Assembly (NCBI GenBank): GCA_030672445.1
Contig: DAOVGK010000070.1
Location: 1-22,972, forward strand
DNA length: 22,972 bases
DNA from: Candidatus Aerophobota bacterium
Lineage (GTDB): Bacteria; Aerophobota; Aerophobia; Aerophobales; AE-B3A
Direction of reading: 5' to 3'
A program made the translations under genes and the position numbers. Within the stretch, counting starts at the first letter, position 1, and every line of letters begins with the position of its first letter. Below the pieces are notes generated by a model that worked only from the letters and a program-made list of their open reading frames with translations, made no database searches and was not told the DNA's origin. Positions 13,932-22,972 of this stretch are shown here, in pieces.

Positions 13932-15062
13932 TTGAAGCAGAGGTTATTTACTCCGGGACCCACACCGCTTCCGGAGGAGGTAAGACTAAGTCAGGCGAGA
14001 GAAATCGTTCATCATAGGGGTAAGGAATTCGCCGAGATTTTTAAAGAAGTCCGCCAGGGATTAAAGGACGTTTTTCAAACTGAGGAGGAAGTTTTTGTCT
14101 TCACCGCTTCTGGAACAGGAGCTATGGAAGCAGCTGTAGCCAACCTTCTTTCCTCGGGTGACAGGGTGCTGGTAATTAGGGGCGGAAAATTTGGAGAAAG
14201 ATGGGCCGAGATCGCTACCGCTTTTGGTGTTCAGGTGATTCCTCTCGATGTTAAATGGGGAAGTGCACCTGATCCAGGTCTAATAAAGAAAAAGCTGACT
14301 GCACATCAAGAAATAAAAGCTGTCTTCACCCAATTAGTGGAAACCTCTACGGGGGTGGTTTACGACATCAAAGCTATAGCGGAAGTGCTGAGGCCGACAG
14401 GAGCTATACTGGTGGTGGATGCCATAAGTGGATTAGGTGCCCAATCCCTTCCCACCCACGAGTGGGGGATAGATGTGGTGATAGGGGGCTCTCAGAAGGC
14501 TTTGATGATTCCCCCCGGATTAGCTTTTGTTACTTTATCACCAAAGGCATGGAGCTTCGTGGAAAATTCCAATTGTCCCCGCTACTACTGGGATTTTAAA
14601 AAGGTTAGGAAAGCCCTTGATAAAAATCAAACTCCTTATACTCCGGCTGTTTCTTTGATCTGCGCTTTGAGAGAATCTTTGAGACTTCTCAGAAAAGAAG
14701 GTTGGGAAAATGTCCTGGCCAGGCATGCCAGGTTGGCCGAGGCTACTCGTAAGGCAGCTTTAGCTTTGGGGCTAAAGATTTTCAGTAAGGTTCCTTCCAA
14801 CGTATTAACAGCAATAGAAGTTCCCGCAGGGATTGATGCGAATGAGCTGAGAACCATGATGCGGGATGGATACGGAGTGGAAGTAGCTGGAGGACAGGAG
14901 GAGCTGGCAGGCAAAATCATCCGTATTGCTCACCTCGGATGGATGGATGAAAGCGATATGGTGGCAGTTGTATCTTCTCTGGAGATCAGTTTGTCAAAGT
15001 TGGGCTATCCTGTAGCACTGGGGAAGGGGGTTGCTGCGGCTGAGAAGGTACTGAGGGAATAA
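13932..15062 (+). CDS. Class-V aminotransferase (serine-pyruvate / alanine-glyoxylate type)
   Basis: This 376-residue PLP enzyme starts with LFTPGPTPLPEEV, the usual opening of the alanine-glyoxylate/serine-pyruvate aminotransferase group. It continues with TASGTGAMEAAVANLL, VDAISGLGA and the PLP-lysine motif GGSQKALMIPPG, with Lys189 forming the Schiff base. Length is normal. It is paired with the SerA-like gene two bases downstream. In several bacteria such a pair makes serine, with this enzyme in place of SerC; it may equally run the other way, from serine to hydroxypyruvate, with glycerate kinase finishing the route. The start is TTG at 13932 with AGG at 13924-13926. It begins 11 bases after rpmA. 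Confidence 0.88.
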   Translation: MKQRLFTPGPTPLPEEVRLSQAREIVHHRGKEFAEIFKEVRQGLKDVFQTEEEVFVFTASGTGAMEAAVANLLSSGDRVLVIRGGKFGERWAEIATAFGVQVIPLDVKWGSAPDPGLIKKKLTAHQEIKAVFTQLVETSTGVVYDIKAIAEVLRPTGAILVVDAISGLGAQSLPTHEWGIDVVIGGSQKALMIPPGLAFVTLSPKAWSFVENSNCPRYYWDFKKVRKALDKNQTPYTPAVSLICALRESLRLLRKEGWENVLARHARLAEATRKAALALGLKIFSKVPSNVLTAIEVPAGIDANELRTMMRDGYGVEVAGGQEELAGKIIRIAHLGWMDESDMVAVVSSLEISLSKLGYPVALGKGVAAAEKVLRE

Positions 15063-15064
15063 GT

Positions 15065-16027
15065 ATGGAGGTAATGGCGAAAGTTCTGATCAGCGATCCT
15101 TTGGCAAAGGAAGGGATAGATAGATTAAAAAAAGAAGATGGTTTTAGGATAAGAGAAGCGCCAGGATTATCACAGGAAGAATTAATCAAAACAATCCCTG
15201 AATATAATGCTTTGATTGTTAGATCCGAAACCAGAGTAACCGAAGAGGTGATACGAGCAGCTTCGCGCCTTAAGGTAATCGGCAGAGCTGGTACCGGCCT
15301 GGATAATATAGACATAACCTCAGCCACCAAAAGAGGAATAATAGTGATGAATACTCCTGAGGGGAATACCATCTCCGCGGCTGAGCACACTATTTCCATG
15401 ATATTAGCCCTTTCTCGTAATATTCCCCAGGCTCACTTTTCTCTCAGGAGTGGAGAATGGAATCGGAAAAAATTTATGGGAACTGAGGTCTATGGAAAAA
15501 TTTTGGGCATAGTGGGATTGGGGAGGGTCGGAAGTGAGGTAGCTAAGAGGGCTCAAGGGCTAAAGATGCGCATAGTAGCCTACGATCCTTTCATCTCTAA
15601 AGAGAGAGCAGAACAGCTCGGAGTTACTCTCATAGATCTGGAGGAGCTTCTACCAGAAGTAGATTACCTTACGGTGCATACTCCCCTTACCTCCCAAACC
15701 AGGAATTTAATTGGGGAAAGAGAGATTGCCCTGATGAAAAAAGATGCCAGAATTATCAACTGTGCTCGGGGGGGGATCATTCAAGAAGATGCACTTTACC
15801 GGGCACTTAAAGAAAATAGACTTAAAGGGGCCGCTCTGGATGTTTTCGAAAAGGGAAAACCCTTTGATAGTCCTCTGTTAAAGCTAGATTCAGTGATCAT
15901 TACTCCGCACTTAGGAGCTTCTACGGAGGAAGCTCAGAAAAGGGTTGCTTTAGATATAGTCCTGCAGGTTATAGACGCCCTTAAAGGGGGACCATTAAGA
16001 AATGCGGTTAACGTTCTCACCTCCTGA
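15065..16027 (+). CDS. serA: SerA-like D-2-hydroxyacid (3-phosphoglycerate) dehydrogenase without ACT domain
   Basis: SerA oxidises 3-phosphoglycerate to phosphohydroxypyruvate in serine synthesis. The 320-residue protein has the short, ACT-less form: substrate-domain IVRSETRVT and GRAGTGLDNIDI, the NAD motif GLGRVGSEVAKRAQ, then CARGGIIQEDAL with catalytic Arg235 and TPHLGAST with His282. The third catalytic residue, a Glu normally in the DVF-x-x-EP motif 18 residues before the His, is Gly264 here (DVFEKGKPFDSPLL). Activity or substrate may therefore differ, for example a hydroxypyruvate or other 2-ketoacid reductase. ATG at 15065 is used, with GAGGGA just upstream; ATG at 15074 is an alternative. 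It starts two bases after the aminotransferase stop. Confidence 0.9.
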   Translation: MEVMAKVLISDPLAKEGIDRLKKEDGFRIREAPGLSQEELIKTIPEYNALIVRSETRVTEEVIRAASRLKVIGRAGTGLDNIDITSATKRGIIVMNTPEGNTISAAEHTISMILALSRNIPQAHFSLRSGEWNRKKFMGTEVYGKILGIVGLGRVGSEVAKRAQGLKMRIVAYDPFISKERAEQLGVTLIDLEELLPEVDYLTVHTPLTSQTRNLIGEREIALMKKDARIINCARGGIIQEDALYRALKENRLKGAALDVFEKGKPFDSPLLKLDSVIITPHLGASTEEAQKRVALDIVLQVIDALKGGPLRNAVNVLTS

Positions 16028-16077
16028 GGTAAAGTTAGTGTATCTTTAAGCATCTTTATTTTCAAGGTTTTTGACGC

Positions 16078-17442
16078 ATGAAAGATAGAAAAGAGTTAAC
16101 TGAGGTTTTGGAAAAGATTCCTCCTCAGAATTTAGAAGCAGAGAGGTCGGTACTGGGAGCGATGCTTCTGGAGAAGGAGACTATCCCTAAGGTTGCCCAG
16201 ATAATAACAAGTTCCAGCGATTTCTACTCCGAGACCCATCGATTAATATACGAAGGAATAATTAGTCTATTTGATGAAAATAAGCCGGTAGATCTGGTTA
16301 CTCTGAGAGAGGAATTTCGTAGACGGGGCAAATTGGAAGAAGTGGGAGGAACCGCTTATCTGGCCGAGCTGGTTAATTCCGTGCCTACAACAGCAAATGT
16401 ATCTTATTATGCCGGGATTGTAAAGGAAAAACAGGTCCTGAGAGAGTTACTTAAGGCAGCCGCTTCTATCAGTACCCTCTCCTACGATGCTTCGCAGGAT
16501 CTAGATGTTGTATTGGATAAAGCTCAGAGTCTTATTTTTGACATAACCCGAAAGAGAATTAAAATCCCCTTTGTCCATATAAAAGATGTTTTAACGGGAA
16601 CCTTTGAGCATATTGAAGCTCTGTATGAGAAAAAAGAACATGTTACCGGAATCTCTACTGGATTCACCCAATTGGATAGATTGACCTCTGGCTTTCACCC
16701 TTCTGATTTGATAATCATCGCCGGCCGTCCTTCCATGGGAAAGACCTCTTTTGTCCTGAATATTGCCCAATACGCCGGGATCGAAGCCAACATACCCTTG
16801 ATCATATTTAGCCTGGAAAGTGCCAAGGAGCAGTTGGTAGAGCGCCTGCTCTGCGCGGAAGCGAGGGTTGACAGTCAGAAGTTACGTACCGGCTTTCTCT
16901 CTGAAGATGATTGGTCCAGACTTACTGATGCGGCAGGGGTCTTAGCTGATGCTCCCATTTACATTGACGATACTCCCAGTATTGGTGTGCTGGAGTTAAG
17001 AGCTAAAGTTCGTCAGGTAAAAGCTGAACATGATGTTAAAATGGCTATCGTTGATTACCTCCAGTTAATGCCGGGTGACAGACGGGCTGAAAGCAGGCAA
17101 CAGCAGATATCTGAAATATCCCGGAGTTTAAAAGCCCTGGCTAAAGAATTAGGAATAGCAGTAGTGGCTATATCTCAGTTGAGCAGATCTGTGGAGAGAA
17201 GGGGAGAAGAAGATAAGCGTCCCCGGCTTTCCGATTTGCGCGAATCGGGGGCCATTGAACAGGATGCTGATCTGGTACTTTCTTTATACCGAGAATATTA
17301 TTATTCGGGAAAACGTGAGGATGAAAGAGAAGCTGAGGTTAATATTAACAAGCAGCGTCGTGGACCTACAGGTAGAGTGCCTTTGATCTTCTTGAGTGAA
17401 TATACTCGTTTTGAAGATCGAGAACCCGGCGAAATAAGGTGA
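16078..17442 (+). CDS. dnaB: Replicative DNA helicase DnaB
   Basis: DnaB is the hexameric 5'-3' helicase that unwinds DNA at the replication fork. The 454-residue protein has an N-terminal helical domain (PPQNLEAERSVLGAMLLE at about 15-32, then LVNSVPTTANVSYYAGIVKE), a linker, and a RecA-like ATPase core from about 190. Walker A is GRPSMGKTS with Lys222; FSLESAKEQLVERLL, AIVDYLQLM (Walker B) and VAISQLSRSVERR follow. The family usually has FSLEMSKEQL; here Met-Ser is Ser-Ala. No intein is present. ATG at 16078 has only a weak AAGG at 16064-16067. The usual neighbour rplI is not adjacent; purA follows after 14 bases and is probably co-transcribed. Confidence 0.97.
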   Translation: MKDRKELTEVLEKIPPQNLEAERSVLGAMLLEKETIPKVAQIITSSSDFYSETHRLIYEGIISLFDENKPVDLVTLREEFRRRGKLEEVGGTAYLAELVNSVPTTANVSYYAGIVKEKQVLRELLKAAASISTLSYDASQDLDVVLDKAQSLIFDITRKRIKIPFVHIKDVLTGTFEHIEALYEKKEHVTGISTGFTQLDRLTSGFHPSDLIIIAGRPSMGKTSFVLNIAQYAGIEANIPLIIFSLESAKEQLVERLLCAEARVDSQKLRTGFLSEDDWSRLTDAAGVLADAPIYIDDTPSIGVLELRAKVRQVKAEHDVKMAIVDYLQLMPGDRRAESRQQQISEISRSLKALAKELGIAVVAISQLSRSVERRGEEDKRPRLSDLRESGAIEQDADLVLSLYREYYYSGKREDEREAEVNINKQRRGPTGRVPLIFLSEYTRFEDREPGEIR

Positions 17443-17450
17443 AGGAGTAA

Positions 17451-18716
<1,266 letters not shown>

Positions 18717-18732
18717 TTACTAATTCTATTTC

Positions 18733-18760
18733 TTGACAAGAGCCATATTTGTGCTATAGT
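18733..18760 (+). promoter_or_regulatory. Promoter for clpC
   Basis: A perfect TTGACA (18733-18738) and TATAGT (18755-18760) are separated by 16 bases, the strongest plus-strand promoter in the window. The predicted start is near 18767, about 33 bases before the ATG at 18800. I see no CtsR-type direct repeat here. Confidence 0.7.
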
Positions 18761-18799
18761 AAAAATAGCTTTTTACTTTAATCTTGTGAGGTGCTGTGG

Positions 18800-21253
18800 A
18801 TGTTTAATAGATTTACCGAGCGAGCAAGAAGGGTGATTTTGTTAGCTAGAGAAGAGGCAAAGCGATTAGATCACGACTATCTAGGAACGGAACATATTCT
18901 TTTGGGACTAATTCGAGAAGGAGAGGGAGTTGGAGCTACCGCCCTGCAAAATTTAGGAGTAGACCTGGCTCGTGTTAGGCAGGAAGTGGAGAAAGCAGTT
19001 GGTAGAGGGGGGGGAGCACTGTTTTTGGGTCAGATTCCCTTTACTCCTCGAGCTAAAAAAGTATTGGAGCTAGCAGTAACGGAAGCCAGAACCTTGGGTT
19101 ATAACTATATTGGAACAGAGCATCTTCTTCTAGGATTGATCAGAGAAGGGGAAGGAGTGGCTGCTCAGATTCTTACCAATTTAGGAGCCGATCTAGAAAA
19201 GGTGAGGGAGGAGGTGGTAAGTCTGCTGGGAGGAGAGAAGGTTCCTTTCCAACAAGTAGCTCAGCCCAGTAAAACTCCTACCCTGGATAGATTCGGGCGT
19301 GACCTTACTCAACTAGCCAGAAACGGAGAGTTAGATCCGGTAATAGGTAGAGAGAAAGAGATTGAGCGTGTAATTCAAATCCTTTCTCGCCGAACCAAGA
19401 ATAATCCGGTACTTATAGGAGAAGCAGGGGTAGGGAAAACAGCTATTACCGAGGGATTGGCTCAGAAGATTGTGCAGGGATCCCTTCCAGAACCTTTGTT
19501 AAATAGACGAGTGGTGACAATTGAACTGGGGGGGATAGTCGCCGGAACCAAGTATCGAGGAGAGTTTGAGAAGAGGATGGAGAGGATATTAAATGAGATT
19601 CGAAAGGCCAAGAATATAATTCTTTTCATTGACGAGGTGCATACCTTGGTCGGAGCAGGGGCAGCCGAAGGAGCTATCGACGCCTCTAATATTCTTAAAC
19701 CGGCTCTTGCCCGAGGAGAATTACAATGTATAGGAGCTACCACTTTAAATGAATATAGAAAGTATATTGAGCGAGATGAGGCTCTGGAGAGAAGATTTCA
19801 GCCGGTAATGGTGAACGAGCCCACAGTCAAGGAAACTATAGAGATTCTAAGGGGTCTGAGAGACAAATATGAGGCTTTTCATCGAGTCAAAATAACCGAC
19901 GAGGCTCTGGTAGCAGCAGCTAAACTTTCCTATAGATATATTCAGGATAGATTTCTCCCCGATAAAGCCATTGATGTGATGGATGAGGCTGCAGCCAGGA
20001 TAAGGCTACAAAGTAGCACCCGCCCTAAGGAGCTTAAGAAAATTGAGGCAGAATTAGAGCAGCTTCGGAAAGAAAAGGAAGCCGCGGTTAAAGCGCAGGA
20101 GTTTGAAAAAGCGGCAAATCTGAGGGATAAAGAAAAGAATTTGAAACAGTCCTTAAATAAGGAAAGGTCTCAATGGAAGGTAGATAAAGGTAAGAAAGGG
20201 GAGAAGGAGAAGGTAACAGAAAGAGATGCTGCCTACATTGTTTCTAGCTGGACCAATATTCCTCTGCGTGACTTAACTGAAACTGAATCTAAAAGACTTC
20301 TCCGTATGGAAGAGGCTTTGCATAAGAGAATGGTAGGACAGGAAGAGGCTATAAGAGCAATATCTCAGTCCATTCGAAGGGCTCAGGCCGGAGTGAAGAA
20401 TATTAAGCGACCCATTGGTGTCTTTATGTTCTTAGGTCCTACCGGGGTAGGTAAGACGGAATTGGCCAGGAGTTTAGCTGAGTTTCTCTTTGGAGACGAA
20501 GATGCCCTCATCCGTCTTGATATGTCTGAATACATGGAGAAATTCACCGTGAGTCGTCTTACCGGTGCTCCTCCCGGGTATGTGGGATATGAAGAAGGAG
20601 GGGAATTAACAGAAAAGGTGAGACGGCGTCCCTATTCAGTAATTCTCCTCGATGAGATAGAAAAGGCTCATCCTGACGTGTTTAATATCCTCCTTCAGAT
20701 AATGGATGATGGAAGGCTATCTGACAATCTGGGTCATACAGTAGACTTTCGCAATGCTGTTTTGATTATGACTTCTAACTTGGGGGCCGATCAGATTACC
20801 AGTGGATCTAGCCTAGGGTTTCAAGCAGAGAAGGAAGGAGGAATGTCTTACGAGGAGATGAAGAGTAAGGTTACCTCCGAGTTAAAACGTAGCTTCCGAC
20901 CCGAATTTCTAAATAGATTAGACGAGGTAATTGTCTTCCATGCTTTAACTAAAGATGAGATTAAAAGGATAGTCGATTTAATGTTGGCAGAAGAAGAGAA
21001 ACTATTAGAGGAAAAGGAGGTAAACTTAGAGGTTACCGAAGAGGCGAGGGACTTTATTGCTCAGGAGGGATATGATCCCGATTTTGGAGCAAGACCCTTG
21101 CGTCGAGCCATCCAGAGGCTAATTGAAAATCGCCTCTCCGAGGAAATCCTGCAGGGTAGGTTTAAAACAGGAGATACCGTTGTGGTAGGGATAAAGGCCG
21201 GGAAGATTACCTTTAAAAAGAAAGAGAAAAATAAGACCAGAGTTAAAGATTAA
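18800..21253 (+). CDS. clpC: ATP-dependent unfoldase ClpC (AAA+ partner of ClpP)
   Basis: ClpC unfolds substrates and feeds them to ClpP protease. The 817 residues show the full architecture: two Clp_N repeats ([20 protein letters not shown] with [17 protein letters not shown], then [16 protein letters not shown]), AAA-1 with Walker A GEAGVGKT (Lys213), a UVR-type coiled segment at about 427-455 ([15 protein letters not shown]), AAA-2 with Walker A GPTGVGKT (Lys552), and a C-terminal D2-small domain. The UVR segment separates it from ClpA and ClpB. ATG at 18800 is chosen because GAGG at 18788-18791 is eight bases upstream and MFNRFTERA matches known ClpC starts; GTG at 18791 is the longer alternative. 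No mcsA, mcsB or ctsR is nearby. It is followed by bamA after 48 bases. Confidence 0.97.
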   Translation: MFNRFTERARRVILLAREEAKRLDHDYLGTEHILLGLIREGEGVGATALQNLGVDLARVRQEVEKAVGRGGGALFLGQIPFTPRAKKVLELAVTEARTLGYNYIGTEHLLLGLIREGEGVAAQILTNLGADLEKVREEVVSLLGGEKVPFQQVAQPSKTPTLDRFGRDLTQLARNGELDPVIGREKEIERVIQILSRRTKNNPVLIGEAGVGKTAITEGLAQKIVQGSLPEPLLNRRVVTIELGGIVAGTKYRGEFEKRMERILNEIRKAKNIILFIDEVHTLVGAGAAEGAIDASNILKPALARGELQCIGATTLNEYRKYIERDEALERRFQPVMVNEPTVKETIEILRGLRDKYEAFHRVKITDEALVAAAKLSYRYIQDRFLPDKAIDVMDEAAARIRLQSSTRPKELKKIEAELEQLRKEKEAAVKAQEFEKAANLRDKEKNLKQSLNKERSQWKVDKGKKGEKEKVTERDAAYIVSSWTNIPLRDLTETESKRLLRMEEALHKRMVGQEEAIRAISQSIRRAQAGVKNIKRPIGVFMFLGPTGVGKTELARSLAEFLFGDEDALIRLDMSEYMEKFTVSRLTGAPPGYVGYEEGGELTEKVRRRPYSVILLDEIEKAHPDVFNILLQIMDDGRLSDNLGHTVDFRNAVLIMTSNLGADQITSGSSLGFQAEKEGGMSYEEMKSKVTSELKRSFRPEFLNRLDEVIVFHALTKDEIKRIVDLMLAEEEKLLEEKEVNLEVTEEARDFIAQEGYDPDFGARPLRRAIQRLIENRLSEEILQGRFKTGDTVVVGIKAGKITFKKKEKNKTRVKD

Positions 21254-21301
21254 GTCTGCCTAAGTAAATTACGAGCTCTATTATTAGAGAAAGGCTAGTA
21301 G

Positions 21302-22972
21302 ATGAAAAATGCTGTGTGCCCCCTCTATGGCCAAAAAGAGGGGGTTTTTGTTAAGAAAACAGGGGGAACGTTAATTTTAGCTGGTTTGTTGGCGGTTTTC
21401 TTCTTATCAGGATCGGTGGCCCAAACCTCTCCCATCATCCGGGAAATTCAGATTCAAGGAAATGAGCATACCAAGACTGAGAAGATAAAAGAGGTGATAA
21501 AAAGTAGAATAGGCGAGCCCTTATCAGAGGAGACCATAAGGGAGGATATGCAGGCAATATACGAGATGGGTCTTTTTTCAAGCCTTAAAGCCTTAAAGGA
21601 AGAAGTAACCGATGGAGTAAAGCTCGTCTTCCAGGTTAAGGAAAATGAAGAAATTGCCGAGATTGAAATTAAAGGGGTCAGTAGAAGAGAGAAAAATAAG
21701 ATAAAGAAACTGATTACTTTTAAGGAAGGAGAGTTATGGAATTTTAAAAAGATAAAGGAAACTCGTGATAAGATCCTGGCATTTTATGACAAAAAAGGCT
21801 ATTTTTCTACTTCCGTAGATCTCTTTCAAGTTGGATTACCAGAAAAAGATAAGTGTAAGGCTGTCCTCAGCATCAAAAAAGGCACCAGAACCAGAGTAAG
21901 GGAGGTGGAAATCGAAGGTAACACTTTTCTTGCCGATACGAAGATAAGAAGTTCTATGAGGACAAGATTTCGGCACTTTTTCGACCCCAAAACCTTAGAT
22001 GAAGATCTAGAAAGAGCTATCCGTCTTTATCAGAAGAAGGGGTATTACTTTGCTTATTTTAAATCGCCAAGATTGGAGTTCTTTACCGAAGGAAAAACTC
22101 GTTGGGTCAGGGTCTTTCTGGAAATAGTGGAGGATAAAAAATTCACTGTCTCAGAAGTTGAGATAAAGGGAAACCGCGTCTTTCCCACTTCTAAAATTCT
22201 ATCTCGACTGCGACCAGGTAAAGGAGAAATCTTTGTGCCAACTTATCTTGAAGAAAGTTTGGAGAGCCTTCGAGATAAATATGGAGAGAAAGGTTACATA
22301 TATGCTCACCTTAAACCAGATCTGGAATTTGATAGGAAGGCCGGTAAGGTAAAGATTCTAGTTCAAATAGAAGAGGGTTCGCTGGCGAAAACAGGAAAAA
22401 TCAAGATAGAGGGGAATACTTTTACCAAAGAAAGAGTTTTCAGGCACACTCTTTTTCTTCTTAAAGAAGGGGATATTCTTGACTCACATAAGCTCAGAGA
22501 AGGATGGCGCAGACTCTATAATCTAGGCTTTTTTGAAAAGGTAGAAATCGAGCCTCTCTTTACCTCTTCCTCAACAGTAGATTTGTTAGTCAAAGTCAAG
22601 GAGGCCGAGCAAAGAGGACAGATTCTTTTGGGGGCAGGATATAGTTCTGTTTCCGGGCTGGAAGGACATATTCAACTGTCTAAAGATAATCTAGGGGGAG
22701 TGGGAAAAAAGGTTGAACTGGACTGGAAATTTGGAAAAAAAAGAAGCGATTATGATATTGGTTATATAGATAGGTGGTTCAGGGATAGCAACCTGAGACT
22801 GGAGTGCGACCTCTACAACTTGCTCCACAAATATTACGAAGCTGAAGGGGCCTACCAAAAGAAAAGAATAGGAGGAAAGATAGGGTTGGGATGGCCTATC
22901 TGGAAGAATATGCAGATTTCGGCTCGATTAAAGAATGAAGAGGTAACTATTAGCCAGATAGAGGGAGAACCT
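21302..22972 (+). CDS. bamA: Outer membrane protein assembly factor BamA, 3' end outside window
   Basis: BamA is the Omp85 core that inserts beta-barrel proteins into the outer membrane. The 557 visible residues contain a signal peptide (KKTGGTLILAGLLAVFF, probable cleavage after SVA at residue 40) and five POTRA domains. These begin near IREIQIQGNEHTK, IAEIEIKGVS, VREVEIEGNTFLA, VSEVEIKGNRVFP and GKIKIEGNTFTKE. The start of the barrel follows (GQILLGAGYSSVSGLEGHIQ). The reading frame runs off the window. ATG at 21302 has AAAGG at 21290-21294. It places 17 extra residues before the basic n-region of the signal peptide, and an intrinsic-terminator hairpin lies within those codons. No better start codon exists downstream. 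Confidence 0.93.
   Translation, partial: MKNAVCPLYGQKEGVFVKKTGGTLILAGLLAVFFLSGSVAQTSPIIREIQIQGNEHTKTEKIKEVIKSRIGEPLSEETIREDMQAIYEMGLFSSLKALKEEVTDGVKLVFQVKENEEIAEIEIKGVSRREKNKIKKLITFKEGELWNFKKIKETRDKILAFYDKKGYFSTSVDLFQVGLPEKDKCKAVLSIKKGTRTRVREVEIEGNTFLADTKIRSSMRTRFRHFFDPKTLDEDLERAIRLYQKKGYYFAYFKSPRLEFFTEGKTRWVRVFLEIVEDKKFTVSEVEIKGNRVFPTSKILSRLRPGKGEIFVPTYLEESLESLRDKYGEKGYIYAHLKPDLEFDRKAGKVKILVQIEEGSLAKTGKIKIEGNTFTKERVFRHTLFLLKEGDILDSHKLREGWRRLYNLGFFEKVEIEPLFTSSSTVDLLVKVKEAEQRGQILLGAGYSSVSGLEGHIQLSKDNLGGVGKKVELDWKFGKKRSDYDIGYIDRWFRDSNLRLECDLYNLLHKYYEAEGAYQKKRIGGKIGLGWPIWKNMQISARLKNEEVTISQIEGEP
21319..21352 (+). terminator. Intrinsic terminator-like hairpin inside the bamA 5' coding region
   Basis: CCCCCTCT (21319-21326) pairs perfectly with AGAGGGGG (21337-21344) around a ten-base loop and is followed by TTTTTGTT (21345-21352). 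This is a textbook intrinsic terminator, 65 bases after the clpC stop, but it falls within codons 6-17 of the called bamA frame. It could limit clpC read-through or act as an attenuator of bamA. Confidence 0.75.

Noticed and set aside
18717..18799. CtsR heat-shock operator upstream of clpC
   Set aside because: The region contains a clear promoter but no GGTCAAA-type direct repeat.

Overview
The window reads as a chromosomal contig from an uncultured, low-to-moderate GC bacterium with two membranes. A BamA-type outer-membrane assembly protein with five POTRA domains opens at the right edge, so the cell has an outer membrane, yet it also carries a ClpC-type (UVR-containing) unfoldase. Genes start freely with TTG and GTG, the two tRNA genes do not encode CCA, and Shine-Dalgarno sites are mostly clear. 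No 16S rRNA is present, so I do not assign a phylum. A candidate-phylum diderm such as Aerophobota is only a guess from gene content.

The left third (1-9320) is carbohydrate catabolism. It starts with two adjacent proteins of the uroporphyrinogen-decarboxylase fold (the first cut by the window edge), followed by 5-deoxyglucuronate isomerase (iolB), 6-phosphogluconate dehydrogenase (gnd), a PfkB kinase resembling 2-keto-3-deoxygluconate kinase, and tagaturonate 3-epimerase (uxaE). Facing them on the minus strand is a two-gene operon of a HAD-family hydrolase and a mannitol-dehydrogenase-family reductase, probably a tagaturonate or fructuronate reductase. That operon has a near-consensus promoter with a palindrome at its predicted start site. 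Together the genes suggest use of hexuronates and related sugar acids. A perfect 18-bp inverted repeat (4938-5016) separates the kinase from uxaE.

Positions 9180-9881 hold no recognisable gene. This stretch holds the minus-strand promoter, then about 240 bases of imperfect repeats with GC-rich hairpins nested inside a longer stem. It separates the sugar region from the housekeeping region.

From 9882 to the right edge every recognised gene is on the plus strand: argB and a glycerate kinase (overlapping by four bases), tRNA-Gly(CCC), tRNA-Arg(TCG), a coiled-coil protein, an RNase HI-like protein, the RNase P RNA gene (rnpB), a 57-residue membrane protein, ribosomal protein L27, a class-V aminotransferase, a SerA-like dehydrogenase, dnaB, purA, clpC and bamA (cut by the edge).

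The most unusual points are as follows. The 5' strand of RNase P helix P1 is encoded by the last codons of the RNase HI-like gene. That RNase HI-like protein has Asn at its first catalytic Asp position. The SerA-like protein has Gly where the catalytic Glu is expected. A strong intrinsic-terminator hairpin lies inside the first codons of bamA. Two unexplained palindromic elements lie between genes.
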